Source: a virus | Strand: one strand, 5' to 3' | Length of the DNA: 64,000 bases | Virus record (IMG/VR): IMGVR_UViG_3300050132_000038 | Location: 154,862 to 218,861 of that record | Shown: positions 25,497-34,802 of the stretch, piece after piece | Position numbering within the stretch: position 1 is the stretch's first letter | Layout: every line of letters begins with the position of its first letter | Program-made: the position numbers and the translations under genes | Notes under the pieces: model-generated | The model's input: the letters and a program-made list of their open reading frames with translations, nothing else | Database searches by the model: none | What the model was told of the DNA's origin: nothing

Positions 25497-27281
25497 ATGA
25501 GTGGCACGCCCGTCTTCCAGATCACCTCAATTGGTTTAGCTACTGCTTCAATAGCTCTACCTACAGGCCCCTATATAAATATCACAAGCTTTGCCATCGG
25601 GAGTGGGTATGGTTATACCCCCTTACCTACTGATACCGGGCTGAGTGGTACTACGCTATTCTCCGGAACTCCCACCTCCTACCAGAACGTAGGTGGGGAT
25701 ACAATCGACATTCTGTGCTCGATACCTCCTAATGCCGGGCCTTTCCAGTTCGGGGAGATTGCACTGTATCTTCCTGGTAACGTAATGTTCGCCAAGGCGG
25801 TGTTCCCCACACCGCAGACCAAATTCAGTGCCCTAGGCTCTAACGTTGTTTCCTCGTATGAGCTCCACTGCTTGCTGACGTTGGCTCAGGGAACAGCGAT
25901 CTTCCAGGTCACTACGTCTAGTCCTACTACCCTGTTACAGGTGTTCAACTGGTCGGATATTTACCCACCAAGCTTGAGTGCTAATCCCACGGTACCCTTA
26001 CTACAGGTTATGGAGCTCTCGGAGTACGGTGATTCAACACTACTCTCTAACTCTAGTGCTGGGACGTGGACGATTGACAGCACGTATGGTCGATATTCTC
26101 AGTACAACGATACGCCGTACTTTCAAGTAGCTAATGCCTCGACCACTTGGATTGAAGTACTAGCAACTGAGTTACACCCACAGGATATAACAAGTGTTAG
26201 TGAACGGTTTGTTATTGAAACTTCCAGTGGGTACTTCCGTTCTGTAAATAGTGTAGTAGCGTCGGGTATGAACTACCGGTTTAACTTGAACGGAGCCCCA
26301 TTGCAAACTGTACCTATGGCCGGTTCCAACATAACGGTTTATCGTGATGACCTGGCAAAGGGTACTTCGTACTACTCACAGATTCTTGATCCACTGAACT
26401 ACGACATCACTAACTATGCCGCAGACACGGGTACAACTAATGCGTACGCAGCTACGTATAAGCAGAAGACTCCGGTACCACAAGTCGGGATGATTCGTTC
26501 TTTCCTAGTAGCCAATCCTAATACAGGTGCCTCTACTTTTGCACTAGACGGAGGGGCACCCTACCCGGTTTACGGTATGAACAATACGCCGTTACAGGGT
26601 GAAGAAATGAATGGTCGAGTTTGGGTAGAGTTCTCGGCTACTAGTAACTGGATTCTAATTAACAGTAGTATGGGTCCCCTACAGATTCCCAATGCACTGT
26701 ATAGTCAGCAAGCAGTTACCCTAGGGCAAGCGCAGGCGTTATCTCCTCCAGGGCAGATCATATATATGGCTGCGTCTACGCCCCCTACCGGGTTTCTCGT
26801 TGCCAACGGGTCTGCCGTGTCGCGTACTGCTTACGCTAATTTATTTGCTACTATCGGTACCTACTACGGTACTGGTGACGGAGCAACGACGTTTAACCTT
26901 CCTGACTTACGCGGTGTCGTCCCCCGAGGATGGGATGACGGTCGAGGACTAGACACTGGACGGGTCTTTGGTACGTACCAAGCTGACATGTACATGTCTC
27001 ACAATCACGGAGTTAATGACCCGACGCACAATCACTATGTTAATGACCCAGAACATACGCATACTATGACGATGGGCAGTCTTGCTCAGTCGGGTAGCTC
27101 TACCTACTGCTATGTACCCAGTAGTCTGTATGGGTTTCCTAATCCCCACACAGAAACTACTAGCCCTGCTGCTACGGGTATCTACCTTAGTGCTGCTTAC
27201 ACTGGTATTAGTATTCAATATTCGGGCGGTAATGAGACCCGAGGAAAGAATTTTTCACTGCTAGCCTGTGTGAAGTTCTAA
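25497..27281 (+). CDS. Short tail fibre with tail collar domain
   Basis: 594 residues. The N-terminal domain (to about 130) carries GSGYGYTPLPTD and GPFQFGEIALYL, also found in the 1233-residue fibre at 38301, so both probably attach the same way. At about 418-475 is a phage tail collar domain (IIYMAASTPPTGFLVANG, then TFNLPDLRGVVPRGWDDGRG). After it comes a histidine-rich stretch (SHNHG, THNHY, EHTHT) like the metal-binding tip of T4 gp12. The end (NFSLLACVKF) is the usual collar-fibre terminus. Adjacent assembly factor downstream. Confidence 0.85.
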   Translation: MSGTPVFQITSIGLATASIALPTGPYINITSFAIGSGYGYTPLPTDTGLSGTTLFSGTPTSYQNVGGDTIDILCSIPPNAGPFQFGEIALYLPGNVMFAKAVFPTPQTKFSALGSNVVSSYELHCLLTLAQGTAIFQVTTSSPTTLLQVFNWSDIYPPSLSANPTVPLLQVMELSEYGDSTLLSNSSAGTWTIDSTYGRYSQYNDTPYFQVANASTTWIEVLATELHPQDITSVSERFVIETSSGYFRSVNSVVASGMNYRFNLNGAPLQTVPMAGSNITVYRDDLAKGTSYYSQILDPLNYDITNYAADTGTTNAYAATYKQKTPVPQVGMIRSFLVANPNTGASTFALDGGAPYPVYGMNNTPLQGEEMNGRVWVEFSATSNWILINSSMGPLQIPNALYSQQAVTLGQAQALSPPGQIIYMAASTPPTGFLVANGSAVSRTAYANLFATIGTYYGTGDGATTFNLPDLRGVVPRGWDDGRGLDTGRVFGTYQADMYMSHNHGVNDPTHNHYVNDPEHTHTMTMGSLAQSGSSTYCYVPSSLYGFPNPHTETTSPAATGIYLSAAYTGISIQYSGGNETRGKNFSLLACVKF

Positions 27282-27303
27282 ACGAATATAAGGATAATAA
27301 ACA

Positions 27304-27798
27304 ATGACTACCAAAACCGTTTATAACTATGACTCTAAGTCCTTTCGCTATCTCGGGGAGGGTACTGCCTTTGAATCCCCGCTGGAGGAGGGGGTCTACC
27401 ACTATCCAGCTAACTCAACCACTGTTGCAGTACCCGAGTATACTCCACAAGTTGCTCATGCTGTATGGAATGGTGAACGTTGGAACGTAGTAGCTCTCAG
27501 CACCCCAGAGCCAGGTTCAGCTGAGAGTGAGATGACTTCTTGGCAGCAGTACCAGATGAACGTGGTCAAGGTACTATCTCATAGTGACGCAGTAATGACA
27601 GGTATCTTGGATGCAGTGATTCTAGGACTGAACACCTTTGATAGCCCAGATGTAGTGGCGTTCGTGCAGTGGCGCATGAAGTTGAAAGCAATACTTAATA
27701 TCCTCGAAGGAGATGCTAATATAGAGGTTCCGAAAATGCCACCACTACCAAAGGGGCTTACTCCCGAGGCCTTCAACGTATTACCAAAGAAGGGGTAG
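27304..27798 (+). CDS. Tail fibre assembly protein-like
   Basis: 164 residues. The N-terminal part (VYNYDSKSFRYLGEGTAFESP, with PEYTPQVAHAVWNGERWNVV) is the pattern of Tfa/DUF4376-like fibre chaperones. The C-terminal half is helical. It follows the collar-bearing fibre with a 22-base gap, as such chaperones usually do. AAGGATAATAAACA precedes the ATG. Confidence 0.65.
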   Translation: MTTKTVYNYDSKSFRYLGEGTAFESPLEEGVYHYPANSTTVAVPEYTPQVAHAVWNGERWNVVALSTPEPGSAESEMTSWQQYQMNVVKVLSHSDAVMTGILDAVILGLNTFDSPDVVAFVQWRMKLKAILNILEGDANIEVPKMPPLPKGLTPEAFNVLPKKG

Positions 27799-27800
27799 TC

Positions 27801-28313
27801 ATGAACAAACCTGTGTACGCACGCATTCTCTATGATGAAGTTAAGAATGCTAACCCAGAAGGTGGTCTCTATGTGTGGTGCACGCCTGACTCTAGATCAA
27901 CGCTGAAACTGCAGAAGCTTATGGCAGGTGCTCCTTTTAAAACTCGGAATACTACACAGCTGCATTGTACGATTATGTACCACCATGATGTACTTCCTGA
28001 ATCAGTTGATGTACCTGAAGACCGGGAGATGACAGGATTACTAAGGGAGTTGGTGATCTGGGATGAACCTAACGGAGAGTCGATACTGGTGGGTGTTTTG
28101 CACTCCGAAGACCTACAGGAGCTCCACCAGGAATTAGAAGGGCAGGGATTAAAGCATTCTTTCGAGGACTATACTGCTCATATTTCACTAGGTAAGGATT
28201 TACAGAAAGATGAGCAGACCTTAGCCTGGATTCAAGAGAAGAATGAACTGCTAGATGGGCTGCCAATCGTTATTGATTTTGATGCTTGCTTGAAGGGTAG
28301 TTCGATCGTGTAG
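27801..28313 (+). CDS. 2H phosphoesterase-like protein, candidate anti-CBASS nuclease (Acb1-like)
   Basis: 170 residues with two H-x-T/S motifs: LHCTIMY (H55, T57) and AHISLG (H127, S129). These are the hallmark of the 2H phosphoesterase superfamily. T4 gene 57B, known as Acb1, degrades cyclic oligonucleotide signals of CBASS immunity; it carries such motifs and lies beside the fibre chaperone gene 57A. This gene has the same neighbour type (a fibre assembly gene three bases upstream) and similar size. The fold call is good; the anti-CBASS role is inferred from context and motif. Alternatives are RNA ligase-like or cyclic phosphodiesterase activity on RNA ends. Confidence 0.65.
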   Translation: MNKPVYARILYDEVKNANPEGGLYVWCTPDSRSTLKLQKLMAGAPFKTRNTTQLHCTIMYHHDVLPESVDVPEDREMTGLLRELVIWDEPNGESILVGVLHSEDLQELHQELEGQGLKHSFEDYTAHISLGKDLQKDEQTLAWIQEKNELLDGLPIVIDFDACLKGSSIV

Positions 28314-28330
28314 TCTAACCAGACGTACAA

Positions 28331-28366
28331 AGAGCCACACTACTTTTGATTAGGTAGTGTGGCTCT
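28331..28366. terminator. Bidirectional terminator between convergent operons
   Basis: AGAGCCACACTAC (28331-28343) and GTAGTGTGGCTCT (28354-28366) form a perfect 13-bp stem with a 10-base loop. A run of T is short on the plus side (TTCTGCATT). It separates the plus-strand tail operon from the minus-strand fibre operon. Confidence 0.8.
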
Positions 28367-28393
28367 TCTGCATTCAACCTGCTGTTGCAGAGC

Positions 28394-28819
28394 TTAACCA
28401 CTGAAGGTGTACGGTATGTAGGCCAGAAAGCCTGATACCGTTGAACCCGCAGTAGGATTAACAATGGTGACACCTGATAGCATGTCATCCGTTAAATATA
28501 GCTGAGTCATGTACACGGTGTACATTGCAACCACAGGGGACTCTAGTGTTCCCGTAGTCTTAGTCAAGTTGAGAACTAGCGGTCCTCCGTTGGATGTAAT
28601 TAGCAGCCCGGCACTGCCCGTAGGCAATACTAGGCTAGTAGTAACACTAAACTGCTGGAGTACAGCCCCCTCTGTAGCATCGAATGACGTGTAGAAGTTA
28701 CCTATGTTCCGCATGATCTGACCTTGCCCTAAGCTCCCCTTGACAGCGAAGTTCAGAGTGTTAGTCGGAGTAGCGGGTAGGCTAATGATATTACCCGTGG
28801 TGCTGAATACTGAACTCAT
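28394..28819 (-). CDS. Hypothetical beta-rich virion protein
   Basis: 141 residues, rich in threonine, serine and glycine with alternating hydrophobic positions, as in fibre or decoration proteins. No family recognised. Last gene of the minus-strand fibre operon and overlapping the preceding small zinc-finger gene by four bases. Structural role is inferred from composition and neighbours. Confidence 0.5.
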   Translation of the reverse strand: MSSVFSTTGNIISLPATPTNTLNFAVKGSLGQGQIMRNIGNFYTSFDATEGAVLQQFSVTTSLVLPTGSAGLLITSNGGPLVLNLTKTTGTLESPVVAMYTVYMTQLYLTDDMLSGVTIVNPTAGSTVSGFLAYIPYTFSG

Positions 28820-29046
28820 CTAATCCTCCCTGCAATGGTTAGGAGCCTCCTCTCGTTCGCGTAATCTTTGGCGCACTCAGAATCGCAGAAAGCTTTTGGT
28901 GAATGTACATCCGACCCACAATAGTAGCAGGCTCCTGTGAATGGTAGGCTTGGCTTCTTTGCTTCCCTCCTAATACGTTGTATCTCATACTCTCTGAGCA
29001 AGTCCTCGGTCTCAGCTGAATGATCTATGCTGTCTGAAAATCCCAT
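28816..29046 (-). CDS. Small zinc-finger protein
   Basis: 76 residues from the ATG at 29046, which follows GAGGAG; an earlier in-frame ATG at 29085 lacks an RBS. The C-terminal part has CYYCGSDVHSPKAFCDSECA (C-x2-C, then C-x3-C), a compact zinc finger common in small phage and DksA/TraR-like proteins. Function unknown. It lies among fibre genes. Confidence 0.6.
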   Translation of the reverse strand: MGFSDSIDHSAETEDLLREYEIQRIRREAKKPSLPFTGACYYCGSDVHSPKAFCDSECAKDYANERRLLTIAGRIR

Positions 29047-29071
29047 GATGTTTCTCCTCAGTATGGCTAAG

Positions 29072-29359
29072 TTATTCTTCTTCATCTTCTTGTTCTACAC
29101 TGGAGATATGGGTGTCGTGATCTCCGGCTTGATTCGAGGGCATTATAGAAGCCTCCTTCTTCAACGTAACTACCAATCGGTGTGCTGCATTTAACTTGAA
29201 ATTGGTAGCATTCAATAGGATCTCTGATTTAGGATGCACTTCGGGCTCCAAGTCTACACCAGTTGGCAAGTAAGGTTCATCTAGGTTGTGATTAGGTGCT
29301 ACCGTATTGAACGAATAATCTTCTGCTGTTATCTTTAGTGTACTTCGTATCTTTTTCAT
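29072..29359 (-). CDS. Hypothetical protein
   Basis: 95 residues, N-terminal basic, C-terminal very acidic (EQEDEEE). It starts two bases after the upstream fibre stop. An internal FKLNAAHRLVV stretch resembles the N-terminal tag of four other proteins but lies mid-protein and may be chance. No family recognised. Confidence 0.5.
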   Translation of the reverse strand: MKKIRSTLKITAEDYSFNTVAPNHNLDEPYLPTGVDLEPEVHPKSEILLNATNFKLNAAHRLVVTLKKEASIMPSNQAGDHDTHISSVEQEDEEE

Positions 29360-29360
29360 A

Positions 29361-30443
29361 CTAGAGCTCCGCAGAACAGCCTATAAAGAGATAGCCTTCA
29401 TTGGGTGCACTATTTCTAGACGTTACTGGGTAATACGGAGAGAGTCCAGTAAACCCGGTTACCTGAGTCCATAAACCATAGGTAGTAGCTGCCCCGTTAG
29501 CCAAGACGGGAGGATTTGCTTCCCAATTGGCAGCACCTGATCGTATCCAGGCAGGCAAACCCGGTATCAAAGATACAGTCGGTATAGCTCTCATAGGAAC
29601 TATAAATTTCTCTGCTACACCGACTACCGTGGCAGCTTCTACAGAACCAAAAAGTCCATTACCTGCTAGTTGGTAGTACCTCTGGCATAACCCTAACTCC
29701 GTTGTATACAGTCTGTTCTCAAAAAGGGTTGCTACGGTCCCTGCTTCTAGCTGGAGATCAGTAACCGCTATGTAGTTACCTATCGTCATTCCCCAGTTAG
29801 TAGAACTCGTAGCTGAGAACCAATTTCCTGCCTGCCACGTGTTCAAAGTTGACGTCGTATAGTTCCCGGCATTCAATGCTCCTATAAGCACGCTTAATCC
29901 CATCATATTAGAATTAGGGACGTTAAGCGTTAGAGGTAGCACACTGATAGGTATTACTACTTTTACGGGTACACTGGCAACTGCCATAAAGGTTGAAACG
30001 TAAGAGTTAGTAGCGTTACTATCCTGTATAGTAACGCTATACATACCACTAACATCGGTCTCAAATATAAAGGATATTGCTACAGGCTGACCGAGTAGGT
30101 CATAACAGTTAAGCCCTTCTATCCGCTGATATACACCATACGTGTAGTAAGCAGTACCTAGGGTAAACGGTGTAGTTACTGTTTGGACTACTGCATTCCT
30201 CAGCACTCCATTGTAGGTAATGGCACCCTGGCTCTGTGTGAACGCACCAGTGGCTAGGCCATCAACTGCGAGGTATCTATCAGGACCTGCGTACCCTTGC
30301 GTCATCGTTTGATTAAAGGTCATGCTAGGACGTTGAGCTACGTTACATGCCCCATTTATAATACGATTACGGAACGCTACCTGAGTGGTAGCCAAGTTTG
30401 ATAGTGCTTGCGCGTCCTGCGCTATATTAGCTGAAATTCCCAT
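29361..30443 (-). CDS. Tail fibre / receptor-binding protein (paralogue A)
   Basis: 360 residues. FRNRIINGACNVAQRP near the N-terminus is a typical opening of a fibre jelly-roll carbohydrate-binding module, and IAVTDLQLEAGTVATLFENR with LGLCQRYYQ marks its end near residue 250; the last 100 residues are a variable tip. The protein at 37174 is a clear paralogue with the same sequence of motifs and a different tip. Such duplicated fibres often target different glycans. It follows a small assembly-type gene and a 1094-residue fibre. Confidence 0.75.
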   Translation of the reverse strand: MGISANIAQDAQALSNLATTQVAFRNRIINGACNVAQRPSMTFNQTMTQGYAGPDRYLAVDGLATGAFTQSQGAITYNGVLRNAVVQTVTTPFTLGTAYYTYGVYQRIEGLNCYDLLGQPVAISFIFETDVSGMYSVTIQDSNATNSYVSTFMAVASVPVKVVIPISVLPLTLNVPNSNMMGLSVLIGALNAGNYTTSTLNTWQAGNWFSATSSTNWGMTIGNYIAVTDLQLEAGTVATLFENRLYTTELGLCQRYYQLAGNGLFGSVEAATVVGVAEKFIVPMRAIPTVSLIPGLPAWIRSGAANWEANPPVLANGAATTYGLWTQVTGFTGLSPYYPVTSRNSAPNEGYLFIGCSAEL

Positions 30444-30452
30444 GAGTAATCC

Positions 30453-30842
30453 TTATGTTGCAGGGGTAGCGTTAGGATCAACGAAGGCCGGGATCAATGC
30501 TAAAGCCTGGGCTACTGTTGGCATTGCTATCGTCCCTGCCTTGATCTGAGCCAGCATTGTGTACGCAGTATTCCACACCGTTGATCTCCAGGTTAGGAAC
30601 GCCATACCCTCTGCTTGGAATGGCTGTCCTACTGCTTGGGCTGCGTAACTGCAGGCCGAGATAATATCGTTGTAACCCTTCGACTGAGCAGTTGTATCCA
30701 ATAAGTTTTGTACTGCTGATATAATCGAGGGCTCCAGGAGAGCTTGAGCCGCTGCAGCTATCTGAGCTTCCGTAGCCGCTACATCTCCTGGAACACAATC
30801 ACCTTCGTATATTTGCCCTTGTGTGTTTATCCATTGTGTCAT
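30453..30842 (-). CDS. Tail fibre assembly-like protein
   Basis: 129 residues, helical, alanine-rich. ALLEPSIISAVQNLLDTTAQSKGYND and FLTWRSTVWNTAYTML resemble DUF4376-type fibre assembly proteins (a helical domain that ends many fibre chaperones). Located one base after the 1094-residue fibre stop. A frame shifted by +1 also remains open for 106 codons here but has poor protein composition. Confidence 0.6.
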   Translation of the reverse strand: MTQWINTQGQIYEGDCVPGDVAATEAQIAAAAQALLEPSIISAVQNLLDTTAQSKGYNDIISACSYAAQAVGQPFQAEGMAFLTWRSTVWNTAYTMLAQIKAGTIAMPTVAQALALIPAFVDPNATPAT

Positions 30843-33800
30843 TTACCACCTCCTGCGAGTTAGTACACGGTAATATCCAGTGGTAATTACTGTACCAGTA
30901 CCTGCAACAGTTAGCCCTACGTAATCAGCATCTGTCCATATAGCTGCACTATTTCTGGTGGTAATACCTGCCTGCCAGCCTGTGAGCGCATACCAGTAGT
31001 CAATAGCATAGCGTTCGTTAGTACCTACTGCGTCATCCGCTATGCGAACTTCCGTAGCAAATGCAGTGTACCCTAAGTTATGATTTTTGTTGTACATAGT
31101 ATTAGTCGCTACCATAAACAACCCACTATCGTACTGGCCCTTCAACGCATAGCTAATAGCACTAGTAACTAGCGTGGTGCTAGTCATTGCCTCCCCTACA
31201 TACACCCTGTTCTTCTGAGTAAACATAGGATTAGCTAAGGCTGTTGTAGATGGTCCACTCACCTGAGTCATCGTCATGTTAGGAACTGAGAAGAAGTCAG
31301 ACGAGTAACCGACGGTTGCTATGTTGGGAGCGACAGTAGGAACCGCGTAGGTCATACCATTCGGATGCTGGCAATACGGTAGGAATTCAAACTTGTCGAT
31401 GTAGCCTGCAAACCACTGGGTATTGTTAGCTCCCGCGCCGACTGCTATGTATGAGACTGGACATACCTTTATAGTACTGGCGAATGTAAAATCGAGCAGC
31501 CCGTTAACGTATCCATAGTACTTACCGTCTACTGAGTCGTATACGAGCTCTGTAAATTGCCACATTCCGCTGTTAATGGTGTTAGTTCCCGGCGTACCAT
31601 TCACTATATCCCAGGTAGTCCCTGTAGATGATAAATAGTATTGAATCTTACTCTCGTACACTACGATTTGAGCCCCATAGTTTGTAGTCGTACTTGAGCT
31701 AGCATCAAAAATATCCTGAACAGTAGTAGTCGCGGCGTTAGTGGGCCAAATCCAACATCTTAAAGACCAACTACCGTTCCCCAAACTCTTGAAACCTGAG
31801 CTCAGTATATAGTTAGATGTACCATTCAAAGCAAAGTTAGTACCAGTACCTCCTAGTGCCCCTGTACCAAACTTATACTGGGTATTCTGAATAGTTGCAC
31901 CACCCATCGCAGTCCACATGTTCCCGAAGTCATCCAGGATCATCGTAGAGCCAGAGGTACCATTAAACTGCAACACTGATTGAGCACTTTGATTGTAGGA
32001 GTACCCGTACTGCACGGGAGCTAACGTAGAGGTCCACGTAACCGAAGTAGGGCTTGTGTAGTCAGCACTAATGAACGATGTGTTGCTCATAGGTAGTGTA
32101 ACTATGTTAGGCATATCCGCACTAATAGTTGCCCCATAGTTAGTAGCCCCTGCAGCAAATGAAATCACCATAGGCTGCATAGTGGCCGAAAGATTCACCG
32201 TCATCCCTGTACCCGGGGTCAACATCGAGGCATAACCTAAACTATTAGTCACCCCCATCTGCACGGTCTGTCTTGTGTAGCCTAGAGCTTGTGCTTGGGC
32301 TAATGGAACTAGCTGATTAGAGGAGGTAGCTACCGGACCCATCACTGGCCCAGTAAAGGTACCGCCAGTTATAGGTACCATATTAGCAACAGTAGAAGAC
32401 TGCTGACTAATGATCTTAATCTCAGCTCCTAGCATCGCTGGAACATTCAGCATCACCGAGGTGCCATTACTTGCCGTGTAGTCAGTACTCAGTAATAATG
32501 TTCCATTCTCAAACACCTGTACAGCACCCGGAGTGTACCCTACGTTGAACGTTGTCTGCCCCGCAGTTGCGATGAATTCATAAATCGAGATTGCACCAAT
32601 AGCAGAGAATGCGCTAAACGCTATCACTGATATTTCATCGTTCAAATTCAAACCAAACGGAAAGGTGATGTACGCACCTGTGGTCGCTACATAGTCCGTA
32701 GCAGGTAACTCTAGACCCATTCGCGTGACGATGATGTTGCCAGGAGTGTAACTCACATCAATCTGTGTCTGGCCTTGCGTGGTAGCGATAAAGTCATACT
32801 TCGTTAGCGTGTTAGCACCCGCAGATGACGCCAGAATAACGTTTGTACCATCTGAGTACGCAATGATCGACTTACCTTGCGGAGCCACCGCGGTCATACC
32901 TCCACCAGATATAGGTGTCAACTGGAACATAGTCAACACACCGTTACCTGTACCAAACAGCATTGCAGTTACAGTACCTAACCTGCCTTCTGCATCTAGG
33001 TAGGTGCCCGTCCAGGTCAACGTATTACCAGTAGTTGGTGGCAGTGCTAACGTTACCAACCCTCCTGTAGTTATCATGTAGTCAGTGATCGTTACTGCAG
33101 TCGCAAATGTCTCAATGTATGAGGTTGCAGCCATCCCGGTCTCGACTTGACCTCCCCACAGGTACGTGCTCCCTGTCAAAGCTGGGTTAGTACTCATGCA
33201 GGGATAGTACACGAAGTTGAATGCGCCGGACACCAACGGAGTTACCTGCAACGCAATACGGTACCAGCCATTCATCAACGGGTAGACCTGCCCCATAGAA
33301 ACCGTGGGTACTCCAGCAGTCCATGTTATCTGAGAACTAGTAATCGTATCCCCGGTATCATAACATTCAAACGTACCCGTAGTAGACGTCCCCTCTTTAA
33401 CATAGATGGATGCAGTGTATGTAGTACCGGCAACTCCGTTAAAGCTGGAGTTCGATATGTACGAAGGATTCGTAGTATCGTTATCTGTAACCATCCATGC
33501 GGTAGCAGTTCCATCTGGTGCAGTGAATCCCCCCGTGATGGTCGTGGATCCGGTTAGCATCCATGGTGCTGTGGATAACGCCTGAGACTCGAACAGCATG
33601 TTGGTCCTGGGCGTTTTATACAGTAGCTGATTACCATCCCAGTTGTTGAGATAGACCATTGAGGTCTCAACGGTGTAGACCGCCCCCGCCACACCTGTCT
33701 GCAATGTTAAGGAATACGCACCACTTGTATTATTGGCGAATACCCATATACCTGAGGTGTACGGTAGCTGCACCGTACTATTCCCCATAAGCGTACCAGT

Positions 33801-34127
33801 AAAGTTAATGATGCCTGAGTTGTACTGGGTAGGCGTGAGTACAGTAGAGATCGTGGTAATGGGTACTGTCTCTTCGCTATTTTTGAGATTCAAAGCTAGC
33901 TGCGCTATGTTCCCTGTGGTAACTTGTCGAAGACCCATCCCTAGGCTAGACGGTACAGTTTCCATACCCGACAATGGGCCTACTACAGGGGGCGCTGTAC
34001 CGTTAGCAATCTCATCTAGAAAATACTTAACGGTGTTTCCGTTGTACCCTACATCGGCAGCACCACGAGTAGGGTCCGTTTCGTTAGCAATACCAAGTAT
34101 ATCGGCAGGAGATAAGAGCCCTGTCAT
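30843..34127 (-). CDS. Long tail fibre with glycan-binding domains
   Basis: 1094 residues. The N-terminal region (residues 1-110) has VGYNGNTVKYFLDEIA. Around 180-350 is a jelly-roll glycan-binding module (RTNMLFESQALSTAPW, then SIYVKEG, WYRIALQV). Next are two repeats of about 65 residues with Y-T-P-G-x-I/V (SYTPGNIIVTRMGLEL and GYTPGAVQVFENGTLL). A LamG/concanavalin-like domain spans roughly 750-920 (YVNGLLDFTFA, AVGAGANN). The end is RVLTRRRW. AAGGAG precedes the ATG. Long fibre role is well supported; attachment partner unknown. Confidence 0.75.
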   Translation of the reverse strand: MTGLLSPADILGIANETDPTRGAADVGYNGNTVKYFLDEIANGTAPPVVGPLSGMETVPSSLGMGLRQVTTGNIAQLALNLKNSEETVPITTISTVLTPTQYNSGIINFTGTLMGNSTVQLPYTSGIWVFANNTSGAYSLTLQTGVAGAVYTVETSMVYLNNWDGNQLLYKTPRTNMLFESQALSTAPWMLTGSTTITGGFTAPDGTATAWMVTDNDTTNPSYISNSSFNGVAGTTYTASIYVKEGTSTTGTFECYDTGDTITSSQITWTAGVPTVSMGQVYPLMNGWYRIALQVTPLVSGAFNFVYYPCMSTNPALTGSTYLWGGQVETGMAATSYIETFATAVTITDYMITTGGLVTLALPPTTGNTLTWTGTYLDAEGRLGTVTAMLFGTGNGVLTMFQLTPISGGGMTAVAPQGKSIIAYSDGTNVILASSAGANTLTKYDFIATTQGQTQIDVSYTPGNIIVTRMGLELPATDYVATTGAYITFPFGLNLNDEISVIAFSAFSAIGAISIYEFIATAGQTTFNVGYTPGAVQVFENGTLLLSTDYTASNGTSVMLNVPAMLGAEIKIISQQSSTVANMVPITGGTFTGPVMGPVATSSNQLVPLAQAQALGYTRQTVQMGVTNSLGYASMLTPGTGMTVNLSATMQPMVISFAAGATNYGATISADMPNIVTLPMSNTSFISADYTSPTSVTWTSTLAPVQYGYSYNQSAQSVLQFNGTSGSTMILDDFGNMWTAMGGATIQNTQYKFGTGALGGTGTNFALNGTSNYILSSGFKSLGNGSWSLRCWIWPTNAATTTVQDIFDASSSTTTNYGAQIVVYESKIQYYLSSTGTTWDIVNGTPGTNTINSGMWQFTELVYDSVDGKYYGYVNGLLDFTFASTIKVCPVSYIAVGAGANNTQWFAGYIDKFEFLPYCQHPNGMTYAVPTVAPNIATVGYSSDFFSVPNMTMTQVSGPSTTALANPMFTQKNRVYVGEAMTSTTLVTSAISYALKGQYDSGLFMVATNTMYNKNHNLGYTAFATEVRIADDAVGTNERYAIDYWYALTGWQAGITTRNSAAIWTDADYVGLTVAGTGTVITTGYYRVLTRRRW

Positions 34128-34142
34128 GAATTACTCCTTAGT

Positions 34143-34802
34143 TCACCAAGTAAAAATTTTATTAGCCAAGTTCAGGACTGGAAGTCTAGAGCTCACGGTA
34201 TCGGTTGACCCATTGATAATCTCAGTTACCCGAGTAAACGAATCAGAATCCGCCAGAGCATTCAGCTTATTAGTCATCCAGAACCACCCAGCGGTTAGCA
34301 TTCCGTCTGTGTACTGACTTACCTTATCTGGGTTATTCAGGTAAACTGTAGCATCGTTATATAGGTAGGCCGAGGCTGCCTTGTAGTTATCGAGAAACGT
34401 TAGATCGAATCCTCCGCGACCACGATAAGCATAGCCGTCACCCGATGTAGCATTGCCATTACCATCTCGACTAGCATACACGAGATTAGCTAGCTTCTCA
34501 GGGGCTTCCACGAAGTCTGGTGCATACTCTTTACCGGGTGCATCCTCAGCTAAAGAAAACCGTGACGGCCACACTTCTACTAATCGCTCTGGGGTAGAGT
34601 AAACTAGATCCTCTTCCCAAACAGTGAATCCCCCTGTCTCGAACGACGACTGCGCCATGAAGTATCGAACTCGAATTGCTGAATCGCTAATTTGAAAACG
34701 ATCTAGCGTCTGGTTAATCGCAACCACTAGCTGTGCTCGATCAGCAAGATTGAGGTGGGTAGCAAACGCTGCTAGTTGAGAATTACTGATGTTGAATTTC
34801 AT
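34143..34802 (-). CDS. Endolysin, GH19 chitinase-like
   Basis: 219 residues; degrades peptidoglycan glycan strands at lysis. The GH19 signature is AQSSFETGGFTVWEEDL (catalytic E55, second acidic residues near 63-64), then GYAYRGRGGFDLTF near 123-136 and a C-terminal W-x-W-M segment (AGWFWMTNKLNALAD). It has no cell-wall binding domain and no signal peptide, so release depends on the holin gene directly upstream, which it overlaps by four bases. Confidence 0.85.
   Translation of the reverse strand: MKFNISNSQLAAFATHLNLADRAQLVVAINQTLDRFQISDSAIRVRYFMAQSSFETGGFTVWEEDLVYSTPERLVEVWPSRFSLAEDAPGKEYAPDFVEAPEKLANLVYASRDGNGNATSGDGYAYRGRGGFDLTFLDNYKAASAYLYNDATVYLNNPDKVSQYTDGMLTAGWFWMTNKLNALADSDSFTRVTEIINGSTDTVSSRLPVLNLANKIFTW

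Noticed and set aside
29072-29359. FKLNAAHRLVV stretch as a fifth copy of the N-terminal tag
   Set aside because: It lies in the middle of the protein, about 50 residues from the start, and no alternative start directly before it has an RBS.
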